Assembly: GCA_948512295.1 (NCBI GenBank)
Contig: CAOQRA010000036.1
Coordinates: forward strand, 1-9,439
Origin: an uncultured Eubacteriales bacterium
Lineage (GTDB): Bacteria; Bacillota; Clostridia; Christensenellales; UBA1242
Direction: 5' to 3'
DNA: 9,439 nucleotides
A program made the translations under genes and the position numbers. Of this stretch, positions 1 through 7,196 are shown one piece after another (the first letter of the stretch is position 1; each line of letters begins with the position of its first letter). The notes under the pieces are model-generated. The model was given only the letters and a program-made list of their open reading frames with translations, was not told the origin of the DNA and searched no databases.

Positions 1-1
1 T

Positions 2-1384
2 CAGCTTACAAACTACATCAGAGAGTTTTTGTCTTTAAATGCAAAAGTTAGATTCAAATTGAAAAAGAGCTTTTTAGATGATAACCTTATAATCAAAGAA
101 ATTCAAAATTATTTTGAAGCTGAACATAAAGCTCTTCTTCCTTACATATTTCAAGAGAACATAAAAATTAACTCAAATGAGTTTGATATAAAAGTTAACA
201 TTGGTTTAAATCAAGATATTTTTTCCATCTTAGATGAAACGCAGATTATTATTAATTTAACTAATTTCCTCACAAAACGTTTTATAGCAAGCTTTGAAGT
301 GACACTTTATGAAAACCAAGAAAGGCTGCCTGAAGAATTAGATTTTGAAGATATTCCAATGCCTATTTCGCCTCGCACACCGCGATATAAAGTACAAATA
401 TTGAATAGTCTGTTTGGTGGAGATATTTCGCCAAATCCAGAATATATAAATGATAATAAAAAGCCAAAAGACTCGGTTATATTAGCGGGCATAATTACAG
501 ACCTTACTAAGAAGAATTATATCGCTAAAAATGGCAAACGCAAAGGTCAAGAAAAATGCTTGTATAAATTCAACTTAACAGATGAAAAATCAATTGAATG
601 TGTTCATTTTTCAACCAAAACAAGCCAGCCAGTTATGGACAAGATGGAAGACGGAATGTACGTTTTATGTCTTGGACATATTCAAACGGGACTTGGTGGA
701 GGCATTTCGTACACCATAAAAAGAATGGCATTAGCGCAAAAATGCGCCCTTGAAATTAAGGAAGTACAACCGCTTACTAATATAAATCACAAAAGGGTAG
801 TTTTCCCAGAAAAAATCATTTCGTCAAGTCAAGGAAACTTATTTGAAGAGGGTCCTAAATATAACGATTACATTATGTCAAATACTTTTGTAGTTTATGA
901 CCTTGAAACTACTGGTCTTGACACCGAAAGTTGTGAAATTATTGAAATAGGCGCGGTGAAAGTGGAAGAGGGGAAAATTAAAGAAAAATTTTCAACCTTT
1001 GTAAAACCAAAAGGAAAAATACCAGCCGAAGCAACTGCAGTCAACGGCATCACAAATCAAATGGTTGCACATGCACCTGACGTTCAAAACGCCATACTAG
1101 ATTTTTACGAATACACGCGTGGCTGCATTTTAAGCGGATATAACATCGTAGGGTATGATATGAAAGTACTCAAAAATGTCGCTGCAAAATTTGGAATTAA
1201 ATTTGACAATGAAATAATGGATGTAATAATATTAGCTCGACAATCAAACTTGAGGACTCCAAATTATAAACTTGGCTCGGTTGTCAGTGCACTTGGACTG
1301 ACATTGAAAGACGCTCACAGAGCTTATAATGACGCTTTCGCAACCGCTGAAGTGCTTTTAGAGTTGAGTAAATTAAAAAAATAA
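2..1384 (+). CDS. PolC-like N-terminal/OB region fused to a stand-alone DEDDh 3'-5' exonuclease (5' partial)
   Basis: The frame is open to the left edge, so the true start lies outside; a TTG at 29 is possible but PolC-like sequence continues upstream of it. Numbering from that TTG, residues 1-110 resemble the second N-terminal domain of Gram-positive PolC. Residues about 148-240 resemble the PolC OB domain, and about 287-451 form a DnaQ/PolC-type exonuclease. All acidic and His positions of the DEDDh family are present: DLETTG (D291, E293), D377 in NIVGYD, and H430/D435 in HRAYNDA. PolC normally has its exonuclease inserted in a PHP domain and followed by the polymerase. Here only a linker of roughly 45 residues separates OB and exonuclease, and the protein stops right after the exonuclease. 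By family it should remove 3' nucleotides from DNA or RNA, perhaps as a detached proofreading or repair nuclease; that role is inference. The location just upstream of rimP is the classical polC position. Confidence 0.85.
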   Translation, partial: QLTNYIREFLSLNAKVRFKLKKSFLDDNLIIKEIQNYFEAEHKALLPYIFQENIKINSNEFDIKVNIGLNQDIFSILDETQIIINLTNFLTKRFIASFEVTLYENQERLPEELDFEDIPMPISPRTPRYKVQILNSLFGGDISPNPEYINDNKKPKDSVILAGIITDLTKKNYIAKNGKRKGQEKCLYKFNLTDEKSIECVHFSTKTSQPVMDKMEDGMYVLCLGHIQTGLGGGISYTIKRMALAQKCALEIKEVQPLTNINHKRVVFPEKIISSSQGNLFEEGPKYNDYIMSNTFVVYDLETTGLDTESCEIIEIGAVKVEEGKIKEKFSTFVKPKGKIPAEATAVNGITNQMVAHAPDVQNAILDFYEYTRGCILSGYNIVGYDMKVLKNVAAKFGIKFDNEIMDVIILARQSNLRTPNYKLGSVVSALGLTLKDAHRAYNDAFATAEVLLELSKLKK

Positions 1385-1404
1385 TATTTTTTCTTTTATT
1401 TCTA

Positions 1405-1433
1405 TTGCTTTTTGTATATAATTTTGATATAAT
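1405..1433 (+). promoter_or_regulatory. Sigma-A-type promoter for the rimP-nusA-infB operon
   Basis: TTGCTT (1405-1410) and a perfect TATAAT (1428-1433) are separated by 17 nt, the optimal spacing for the housekeeping sigma factor. The -35 matches the consensus only in its TTG. A start near 1440 would leave a leader of about 70 nt before rimP. This is the only gap over 30 nt in the window and the natural start of the downstream cluster. Read-through from the upstream gene cannot be excluded because no convincing terminator separates them. Confidence 0.7.
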
Positions 1434-1454
1434 ATTTAAGACTAGATTTGTGGG

Positions 1455-1483
1455 GAGGCGTGAGCAAGTTTTGTTCACGCCTC
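1455..1483 (+). promoter_or_regulatory. Strong stem-loop in the rimP leader
   Basis: Positions 1455-1467 pair with 1471-1483 over 13 bp with a single G-U pair (1464/1474) and a GTT loop. The outer nine pairs, GAGGCGTGA with TCACGCCTC, are perfect and GC-rich. No T-run follows, so it is not an intrinsic terminator. It lies between the predicted transcription start and the rimP Shine-Dalgarno site. It could be an RNA regulatory element, a transcript-stabilising 5' hairpin, or a protein-binding site. Its regulatory role is inference. Confidence 0.65.
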
Positions 1484-1503
1484 GCTTCATAGAAAGAAGG
1501 AGG
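1480..1503 (+). promoter_or_regulatory. Alternative hairpin able to mask the rimP ribosome binding site
   Basis: CCTC (1480-1483) and CTTC (1485-1488) can pair with GAGG (1500-1503) and GAAG (1496-1499). This gives 8 bp with G1484 bulged and a 7-nt loop. The 3' arm contains almost the whole Shine-Dalgarno sequence. CCTC 1480-1483 is also needed by the base of the upstream 13-bp stem, so the complete forms of the two structures exclude each other. The upstream stem is longer and is transcribed first, so the default state is probably an open or half-open ribosome binding site. Confidence 0.45.
1497..1503 (+). promoter_or_regulatory. Ribosome binding site that fixes the rimP TTG start
   Basis: AAGGAGG lies 7 nt upstream of TTG 1511, with no nearer ATG or GTG in frame, so it supports the non-ATG start. 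It is the sequence covered by the alternative leader hairpin. Confidence 0.85.
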
Positions 1504-1510
1504 TTTCATT

Positions 1511-1966
1511 TTGGCAGGAAAGGTCAAATCCATTGTGATGGAAAAAATTTGCCCCATCATTGAAGATATGGGCTATGACGTTGAAGTCGATTACACAAAA
1601 GAGTCTGACGGCATGAATTTAACATTTTATATCGATTGTGATAAGGGGGTCGATATAGACGATTGCGAAAAGGTGAGTAAAATAATTGACCCACTTTTGG
1701 ACGAATTAAATCCCACCGATGATATACCTTATACATTAAATGTAAGTTCGCCAGGGATAGATAAGCCGCTAAAAAGTGAGCGTGATTTCAATCGTAACCT
1801 TGGTAAAAAAATTGAAATTACATTGTTTGCTAAAATGAATGGTCAAAAAGTATTTAAAGGTCAGCTTATTTCCTTTGACCAAAACATAGTGACTATCAAA
1901 AATGAAGAAACTATCTCTTTCGCTAGAGAAAAAATTGCACATATTGTGCCAGTAATAGAATTTTAA
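1511..1966 (+). CDS. rimP: Ribosome maturation factor RimP
   Basis: The 151-residue product is of normal length for RimP (YlxS/YhbC), a cytoplasmic factor that binds the 30S subunit during assembly and helps fold the 16S rRNA/S12 region. The signature is LNVSSPGIDKPL at about residues 76-87, matching the family's LEVSSPGxxRPL. It is preceded by an alpha/beta N-terminal domain whose acidic DIDDCEKVSKIID segment is typical, and followed by a small SH3-like C-terminal domain ending in an I-x-x-A-R-E-K-I-type strand. The start is TTG, backed by a strong Shine-Dalgarno site. It is the first gene of the promoter-led cluster. Its stop codon overlaps the AAGGAG site of nusA, 10 nt before the nusA start, which suggests coupled expression of the two. 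Confidence 0.96.
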   Translation: MAGKVKSIVMEKICPIIEDMGYDVEVDYTKESDGMNLTFYIDCDKGVDIDDCEKVSKIIDPLLDELNPTDDIPYTLNVSSPGIDKPLKSERDFNRNLGKKIEITLFAKMNGQKVFKGQLISFDQNIVTIKNEETISFAREKIAHIVPVIEF

Positions 1967-1976
1967 GGAGAACAAA

Positions 1977-3128
1977 ATGATTAATAAAGATTTTTTCCAA
2001 GCACTTGAAGATTTGGAAGCAGAAAAGAAAATTGATAAGGCTACATTTATTGAAACGCTGGAAACTGCGCTAACATCTGCCTATAAAAAAATGTATGGCG
2101 AGGCAAAAAGTGCCCTTGTTAAACTTAATCCAGAAAAAGCAACAATTAAAATTTATTCTTATAAAACAGTTGTACGTGAAGTGGTTGATCCCGATAAGGA
2201 AATTTCGTTAGAGGAAGCTAGACTTGTTAAAAAATCTATCAAACTTGGTGAAACAGTCACTCAAGAAGAGTCTACTAAAGAATTTGGTAGAATAGCTGCT
2301 CAAACTGCAAAGCAAGTCGTAATGCAAAAAATAAAAGAAATGGAAAGAGAAATTGCTGTTTCAGAACTTGCTGAAAAAGAAGATGAACTTTTAACTACCA
2401 TCGTTAAACGTATTGATAATGGCACAGTTTATGTTCAACTTTCAGGCTCTCACACAGAGGGTGTTATGCTTCCATCTGACCAAATACCAGGTGAAAAATT
2501 TAACATTGGTGACAGAATTAAGGTCTATGTAAAAAAAATTAAAGAGTCTTTTAAAGGCACTCAAATTCAAGTAACAAGAAGTAATGTGGGATTTGTTAGA
2601 AAAATATTCGAACTTGAAATACCTGAAATTTCAAGCGGTGATGTCAAAATTAAAAACATTTCAAGAGATCCTGGCAATCGTACAAAGGTTTCCGTTTATA
2701 CTGAAAAAGCTAATATCGACCCAATAGGAACTTGCGTAGGTTTTAGAGGACAAAGAATAGACACAATTGTTTCAGAGCTTAATGGCGAAAAAATTGACTT
2801 GATAGAATACAGTGAGGACCCTCTTGAATACATTGCAAGAGCTCTTAGTCCTGCAAAAGTTATCAGTGTGGAAACAAATGAAAGCTTAAACGCTTCACGC
2901 GTAATTGTACCAGACGATAAGCTTTCTTTAGCGATTGGAAAAGGCGGTCAAAATGTGCGCCTTGCTGCAAGACTTACTGGATGGAAGATTGAAGTTAAAC
3001 CAGAGAGTTCAATAACACAGGCAACGACAAATGAAGCGCCAGAATATGAACTTACAGAACTTGCAGATGAGGACTCTTTCCAAAATCTTGATGATCTGGA
3101 AGAACTTGTTCCATTAGATGAGGAATAA
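1977..3128 (+). CDS. nusA: Transcription termination/antitermination factor NusA
   Basis: The 383-residue protein has the short Bacillota architecture. It has an N-terminal RNA-polymerase-binding domain (about 1-130), an S1 domain (about 135-200), KH1 (about 205-285) with GFRGQR at 255-260, and KH2 (about 286-345) with GKGGQN at 321-326. The C-terminal acidic repeats of proteobacterial NusA are absent. Instead there is an acidic tail of about 35 residues rich in Glu and Asp. NusA binds the elongating polymerase and nascent RNA, stimulates pausing and intrinsic termination, and in many bacteria autoregulates its operon. The start is ATG with AAGGAG at 1965-1970. The end overlaps the ylxR ribosome binding site. 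Confidence 0.98.
   Translation: MINKDFFQALEDLEAEKKIDKATFIETLETALTSAYKKMYGEAKSALVKLNPEKATIKIYSYKTVVREVVDPDKEISLEEARLVKKSIKLGETVTQEESTKEFGRIAAQTAKQVVMQKIKEMEREIAVSELAEKEDELLTTIVKRIDNGTVYVQLSGSHTEGVMLPSDQIPGEKFNIGDRIKVYVKKIKESFKGTQIQVTRSNVGFVRKIFELEIPEISSGDVKIKNISRDPGNRTKVSVYTEKANIDPIGTCVGFRGQRIDTIVSELNGEKIDLIEYSEDPLEYIARALSPAKVISVETNESLNASRVIVPDDKLSLAIGKGGQNVRLAARLTGWKIEVKPESSITQATTNEAPEYELTELADEDSFQNLDDLEELVPLDEE
3120..3124 (+). promoter_or_regulatory. Ribosome binding site that decides the ylxR start
   Basis: GAGGA inside the last codons of nusA lies 5 nt before ATG 3130. The earlier in-frame ATG at 3118 has no comparable site at a proper distance, so 3130 is preferred. Confidence 0.6.
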
Positions 3129-3129
3129 T

Positions 3130-3381
3130 ATGGAAGTATTACGAATGTGCGTAGCATGCCGTGCCAGCAAAGATAAACGCAGCCTCGTGCGCATTGTCAA
3201 AGATAAAGAGGGTAATATAAATATCGATTTAACTGGCAAAATGAACGGTCGTGGTGCATATATTTGCAAAGACAAAGCATGCTTTGAAAAATTGAAAAAA
3301 ACTAAAGCATTAAACAGAGCTTTTAAAACAAATATTTCAGATGAAGTAATATTAAAACTGCAAGATGAAATATTAAAATAG
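3130..3381 (+). CDS. ylxR: YlxR family RNA-binding protein (RNase P modulator RnpM-like)
   Basis: This is a small basic protein of 83 residues with the YlxR (DUF448) hallmarks. An N-terminal MCVACRASKDKRSLVRIV segment is followed by GRGAYIC near the middle and a helical Lys-rich end with the family's A-x-x-R-A-F/L pattern. In Bacillus subtilis the protein, also named RnpM, binds the RNase P RNA and modulates tRNA maturation; that function is taken from the family. I chose ATG 3130 over ATG 3118 because of its ribosome binding site and because YlxR proteins begin just before the first Cys motif. The longer form would overlap nusA by 11 nt. Only 9 nt separate it from infB. Confidence 0.93.
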   Translation: MEVLRMCVACRASKDKRSLVRIVKDKEGNINIDLTGKMNGRGAYICKDKACFEKLKKTKALNRAFKTNISDEVILKLQDEILK

Positions 3382-3384
3382 GAG
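3380..3384 (+). promoter_or_regulatory. Ribosome binding site of infB (TTG start)
   Basis: AGGAG overlaps the ylxR stop codon (TAG 3379-3381) and sits 6 nt before TTG 3391. It supports a non-ATG start for infB and probable translational coupling with ylxR. Confidence 0.75.
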
Positions 3385-3390
3385 ATTAAT

Positions 3391-5853
3391 TTGGCAAATC
3401 AAACTTTAAACAATTTAAAAACAATTCATGACATTCAAAAAGAAGGGACATTACTCGAGTTATTACGTAGTGTTCGTGCTTCAAAAAGCGAGGTTGATAC
3501 TTTTGCTAAAGCATTGTATGCGCAAAAGAAAAAGCTGGAAGAAACCGCCACTATAAAAGTAGAAGAAACAAAAAAAGAAGAGGTTAAAAATGTTGAAAAG
3601 ACTTCTCCTACTTTTTCTAATGGACAAAGTGCCAATAACAATTTTAGAAAGTTTGATAATAACAGCCAAAAATCTTTTGATAGAAATCAAAGACCTTTCG
3701 ATAAAAACAGACCTCAAAACAATCGATTTGATAATCGAAATGGTCAAAAACCTCAATTTAATAATAGACCTCAAGGGCAGGGGCAAAGACCACAATTTGG
3801 ACAAAACAAAAAGTTTGGAAACAACTTTGTTTCAACCAAAGTTAACAACTTTAAATCCTTCAATGATGCTCCTGAATTAGAAGTAAAATCAGACAGAAAT
3901 TATCAACAGAAAGCTAAGTTTGCTCAAAAACATAATTCATCTAATGAAGAAAGGCGTCAAACACCTAGAAAACTCAATGAACAACGTAAAAATAATTTGT
4001 TAATAGAGGATGAAGATGGTTTTGAAGTAAGCTATGGCTCTCGCAAAAATACCATTAAAAAGAAAAAAGAAAACGTTATAACAATTGCTCCTGCTATTAA
4101 ACATGCTGTTTTCACTTCTAAAGAATTTACAATCAAAGAGCTTAGCGAAAAAATAGGGAAAACAGTTGCTGAAATTGTTAAAAAACTTATGATGCTTGGC
4201 ATTATGGCTAGCATTAACAGCCAAATTGATTTTGAAACAGCCGAACTTATCGCAAGCGATTTTGATATTACTCTTGAACTTAAGCTTGATAAATCTTATG
4301 AAGAGAAACTTATAGAATCAGCAAGCGGTGAAGAAGATGAAAAAGACCTTGTTTCTCGCCCTCCAGTGGTGGCAGTTATGGGGCATGTCGATCATGGTAA
4401 AACTTCACTTTTAGATGCTTTTAGAAAAACCAATGTAGTGGCAGGTGAAGCGGGTGGCATTACTCAAAAAATCGGTGCTTACCAAATCAGCTTTAATGGC
4501 GAAAAAATCACCTTTATTGACACGCCAGGACACGCAGCGTTTACTGCAATGCGCGCTCGTGGTGCCCAAGCGACTGATATAGCTATTTTAGTTGTGGCCG
4601 CAGACGACGGCATTATGCCTCAAACTGTGGAAGCCATCAACCATATCAAAGCAGCAAATGTACCTATGATTGTAGCTATTAATAAAATGGATAAACCAGA
4701 AGCCAATCCCGAGCGTATTAAACAGCAACTGACCGAATATGGTATCATTCCAGAAGAGTGGGGCGGTGATGCTGTAATTGTGCCTATATCTGCAAAAACA
4801 GGTTTAGGTATGGATGAACTTAAAAAAATGATACTGCTCGTTGCTGAAATGCAAGAACTTCGTGCCAATCCTAATAAAATGGCTACTGGCGTTATTGTCG
4901 AGGCTGAACTTGATAAAAATCGTGGGCCTGTCGCCTCTATCATTGTGCAAAATGGTACTTTAAGAGTAGGTGACTCTATTATGTCGGGTATCACTTATGG
5001 TAAAGTGAGGGCTATGTTTACCGAGAATGGAAAAAGTATTAAAGCAGCACCTCCATCTACACCAGTGGCAATCTTAGGCTTTAATGATGTGCCTATTTCG
5101 GGCGACCAAGTTTATGCTGTAGATGAATCGCTTTCAAAAGGTGTTATTCAAGAGCGCATCAACAAAATTAAAAACGAGCGCAGTTTGCATAGCAGCGGCG
5201 TAACTCTTGACAACTTTATGAATAAAGTTCATGAGGGTGCACTTAAAAACCTTAATATCATAATTAAGGCAGATACAATCGGTTCGGTAGAAGCATTAAA
5301 GTCAACTTTACTTCCAATACAAAATGAAGAAGCTAAAGTTAATATAGTTCATAGTGGCGCGGGCGCTGTCACTGAAAGCGATGTAATTCTTGCAAATACA
5401 ACTGGCTCAATAATAATTTGTTTTAATCAAAAACCTGTGCCAAAGGCTAAAGCATTAGCAGAAAGTCAAAAAGTTCAAATTAAAGAATATAAAATCATCT
5501 ATGAAGTCGTGGATGACATCACAAGTGCAATTACAGGCATGATGAGCATTAAATATGAAGAAAAATATATTGGTGAAGTTGAAATACGTATGGTATTTAA
5601 ACTTTCTACCGCCGGTAAAGTTGCAGGATGTTATGTTACAGACGGAAAGGTTACACGAAATGCCATTGCAAAGGTTATGCGTGATGGCGAAGAAATTGGG
5701 GTAACTAACGTAACTTCTTTAAAAATTGTAAAAGACGAAAAAGCAGAAGTGGCTAAAGGTTATGAATGCGGAATTAAACTTCAAGATAATATCGACTTTA
5801 AGGAAAATGACCGTATAGAATTCTATATTAAAGAAGAAATTAAGAGAGGGTAA
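3391..5853 (+). CDS. infB: Translation initiation factor IF-2
   Basis: This 820-residue GTPase brings fMet-tRNA to the 30S initiation complex and promotes joining of the 50S subunit. In order it has a short helical N-terminus (1-70) and a disordered Asn/Gln/Phe/Arg-rich segment (about 76-146) continuing into a charged linker. These are followed by an IF2_N domain (about 240-300) and the G domain. G motifs are GHVDHGKT (331-338), AGGITQ, DTPGH (377-381), NKMD (431-434) and SAK. The beta-barrel domain II, domain III and the C-terminal fMet-tRNA-binding domain follow. All key GTPase residues are intact and the length is in the normal Bacillota range. The TTG start is set by the AGGAG site. YlxQ, often encoded between ylxR and infB, is absent. 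The rbfA start follows one base after the stop. Confidence 0.98.
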   Translation: MANQTLNNLKTIHDIQKEGTLLELLRSVRASKSEVDTFAKALYAQKKKLEETATIKVEETKKEEVKNVEKTSPTFSNGQSANNNFRKFDNNSQKSFDRNQRPFDKNRPQNNRFDNRNGQKPQFNNRPQGQGQRPQFGQNKKFGNNFVSTKVNNFKSFNDAPELEVKSDRNYQQKAKFAQKHNSSNEERRQTPRKLNEQRKNNLLIEDEDGFEVSYGSRKNTIKKKKENVITIAPAIKHAVFTSKEFTIKELSEKIGKTVAEIVKKLMMLGIMASINSQIDFETAELIASDFDITLELKLDKSYEEKLIESASGEEDEKDLVSRPPVVAVMGHVDHGKTSLLDAFRKTNVVAGEAGGITQKIGAYQISFNGEKITFIDTPGHAAFTAMRARGAQATDIAILVVAADDGIMPQTVEAINHIKAANVPMIVAINKMDKPEANPERIKQQLTEYGIIPEEWGGDAVIVPISAKTGLGMDELKKMILLVAEMQELRANPNKMATGVIVEAELDKNRGPVASIIVQNGTLRVGDSIMSGITYGKVRAMFTENGKSIKAAPPSTPVAILGFNDVPISGDQVYAVDESLSKGVIQERINKIKNERSLHSSGVTLDNFMNKVHEGALKNLNIIIKADTIGSVEALKSTLLPIQNEEAKVNIVHSGAGAVTESDVILANTTGSIIICFNQKPVPKAKALAESQKVQIKEYKIIYEVVDDITSAITGMMSIKYEEKYIGEVEIRMVFKLSTAGKVAGCYVTDGKVTRNAIAKVMRDGEEIGVTNVTSLKIVKDEKAEVAKGYECGIKLQDNIDFKENDRIEFYIKEEIKRG
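3616..3828 (+). other. Low-complexity Asn/Gln/Phe/Arg-rich segment of IF-2
   Basis: Residues 76-146 of IF-2 contain 17 Asn, 11 Gln, 9 Phe and 8 Arg among 71 residues, with recurring short units such as FDN, FDR, FDK, PQF and RPQ. No folded domain is expected. It replaces the Lys/Glu/Ala-rich spacer common in other IF-2 N-termini. The underlying DNA is a degenerate A-rich repeat rather than an exact tandem array. Confidence 0.8.
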
Positions 5854-5854
5854 A

Positions 5855-6208
5855 ATGTCTAACAGAATGGAAAGGGCAAACAGCCAAGTTCAAAAATCTT
5901 TATCCCAAATTTTTCAAAAACTCAATGACCCAAGATTGACAAAAATGATTTATATAAGCGAGGTTAATTTAACTCCCGATTTTAAATTTTGCAAAATTAA
6001 AATCAGTCTTGATAGTGCCACTGAAGAGGAGAAAAAAACTACACTTGCGGTACTTGCAAAAAGCGAGGGCTTTATTAAACGAGAGCTTGCTTCACTTATC
6101 AAAATGCCACAAGTGCCAAAATTGACTTTTATTTACGATAAAGGAGCAGAATCAAGTATTCGTATAAATGAAATACTTAAAAATTTAAATATCCCAAAAG
6201 GAGAGTAA
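5855..6208 (+). CDS. rbfA: Ribosome-binding factor A
   Basis: The product has 117 residues, normal for RbfA, a single KH-like domain protein that binds the 30S subunit and helps mature the 5' end and central region of 16S rRNA, notably in the cold. The start reads MSNRMERANSQVQKSLSQI, matching the family's RxxRxxxxIxxxLxxI pattern. NDPRLTKMIYISEVNLTPD follows, corresponding to the conserved DPRL-x(n)-V-x-VS-x-D region. The C-terminus carries the RINEILKNL helix. The ATG starts one base after the infB stop, with a purine-rich AAGAGAGGG site inside the end of infB, so translation is probably coupled. Confidence 0.96.
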   Translation: MSNRMERANSQVQKSLSQIFQKLNDPRLTKMIYISEVNLTPDFKFCKIKISLDSATEEEKKTTLAVLAKSEGFIKRELASLIKMPQVPKLTFIYDKGAESSIRINEILKNLNIPKGE

Positions 6209-6212
6209 TAGT

Positions 6213-7196
6213 ATGAAAAATAAAGCTTTTAAACAAATAAGTGAAAGTATAAAAAAAGCAAATTCTATTGCTCTTTTTTGTCATATAAGTCCAGACTTTG
6301 ATGCTTATAGCAGTATGTATGCTTTACATTATGCGCTAACAAAAATGGGCAAAAAAGCGGACTTATATACTCACGAGAAGTTAAAAAGCAATTATAAAAC
6401 TCTTTTAGATGAAAAATTATTACATATCGGCGGCTTTGAAAGCCAAAACTATGATTTGCTGATAAGTGTAGATGTGCCAAATATTAAACGACTTGGAATA
6501 TATGGCGAGCAATTTCTTGCTCATGAAAACACAATAATGCTAGATCATCATTTAAAAGAGCTTCCTCAAATGGCTAAAATTGCCTACATTGATAAAGATT
6601 TCTCTTCATGCGCAGAAATAGTTTATGACCTTATCAAATACATGAAGATTAAAATAGACAAAGCGCTTGCCTCATATTTATATATCGGACTGAGTTCTGA
6701 CACTCATTCTTTTCGCAATTCAAATATAAATGAACACTCATATATGTGCGGGTTAGAACTTTATAAACTTGGCGCCGAGGTAAATAAAATAAATGTGGCT
6801 TTATATAAACAACGCCGCAAAGAAGAACTTGCTTTGCAAAAAATATTTTATAATCAGATTGAAATGATTGACAATAAATTTGCAGTTTCATTAATTACAA
6901 TGGAAGATTTTAAAAAGACTAAAACCTCGAAACAAGATTGCGAAACTTTTAGCACGGACATGCTGTCTTATGAAAATATCTTTGTAACTTGCTCTATCGT
7001 ACAGCGCGGCGAAAACAATTTTGATGGATCATTTAGAGCGAAACCAGGTTACGATGTCAGCATCATTGCAAGCGAACTTGGGGGAGGCGGGCATAAAGAA
7101 GCGTCTGGTTGCAAATTCATCGCTAAAAATCCTCAAAGTGCAAAAAAACTTGTTATATCCACAATTAGAAAACATTTAAAAGGTCAAGAGAAATGA
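6213..7196 (+). CDS. nrnA: DHH/DHHA1 family phosphoesterase, NrnA-like (oligoribonuclease / pAp phosphatase)
   Basis: The 327-residue protein has an N-terminal DHH domain and a C-terminal DHHA1 domain. Metal-binding motifs are H24-I-S-P-D28-F-D30, D87 in SVDVPN, DHH at 111-113 and D163 in SSDTHSF. The DHHA1 substrate motif GGGGHK lies at 290-295. By family it degrades very short RNAs (nanoRNAs, linear dinucleotides such as pGpG or pApA) to mononucleotides and may dephosphorylate pAp, in the cytoplasm. Compared with B. subtilis NrnA, the first motif has Phe where Pro or Gly is usual, and DTG is DTH; the catalytic Asp and His residues are kept. AAAAGGAGAG lies shortly before ATG 6213. Its position between rbfA and truB is common in Clostridia. 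The stop overlaps the truB start. The exact substrate preference is not visible from sequence. Confidence 0.9.
   Translation: MKNKAFKQISESIKKANSIALFCHISPDFDAYSSMYALHYALTKMGKKADLYTHEKLKSNYKTLLDEKLLHIGGFESQNYDLLISVDVPNIKRLGIYGEQFLAHENTIMLDHHLKELPQMAKIAYIDKDFSSCAEIVYDLIKYMKIKIDKALASYLYIGLSSDTHSFRNSNINEHSYMCGLELYKLGAEVNKINVALYKQRRKEELALQKIFYNQIEMIDNKFAVSLITMEDFKKTKTSKQDCETFSTDMLSYENIFVTCSIVQRGENNFDGSFRAKPGYDVSIIASELGGGGHKEASGCKFIAKNPQSAKKLVISTIRKHLKGQEK

Noticed and set aside
29..31. TTG at 29 as the true start of the first gene
   Set aside because: The frame is open upstream to the left edge and the residues before it continue a PolC-like N-terminal domain, so the gene most likely begins outside the window.
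1374..1398. A-run followed by T-run after the exonuclease gene as an intrinsic terminator
   Set aside because: The possible pairing is only A-T with no GC stem, too weak for a normal intrinsic terminator.
1455..1490. Leader hairpin as a terminator of the upstream gene
   Set aside because: The stem is strong, but it is followed by GCTTCAT rather than a T-run, and it lies downstream of the predicted promoter.
3118..3129. ATG 3118 as the start of ylxR
   Set aside because: It lacks a ribosome binding site at a proper distance, while ATG 3130 has GAGGA 5 nt upstream and fits the usual YlxR length.
3590..3880. 96-codon open frame overlapping infB on the same strand
   Set aside because: It lies over the low-complexity A-rich part of infB, has no ribosome binding site or recognisable domain, and the infB frame is clearly the real one.
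4620..4994. 124-codon antisense open frame across the IF-2 GTPase region
   Set aside because: It mirrors the highly constrained infB codons and shows no family signature or plausible start signal.
6868..6901. TTGACA with a downstream TACAAT inside nrnA as a promoter
   Set aside because: The spacer is about 22 nt, outside the functional range.
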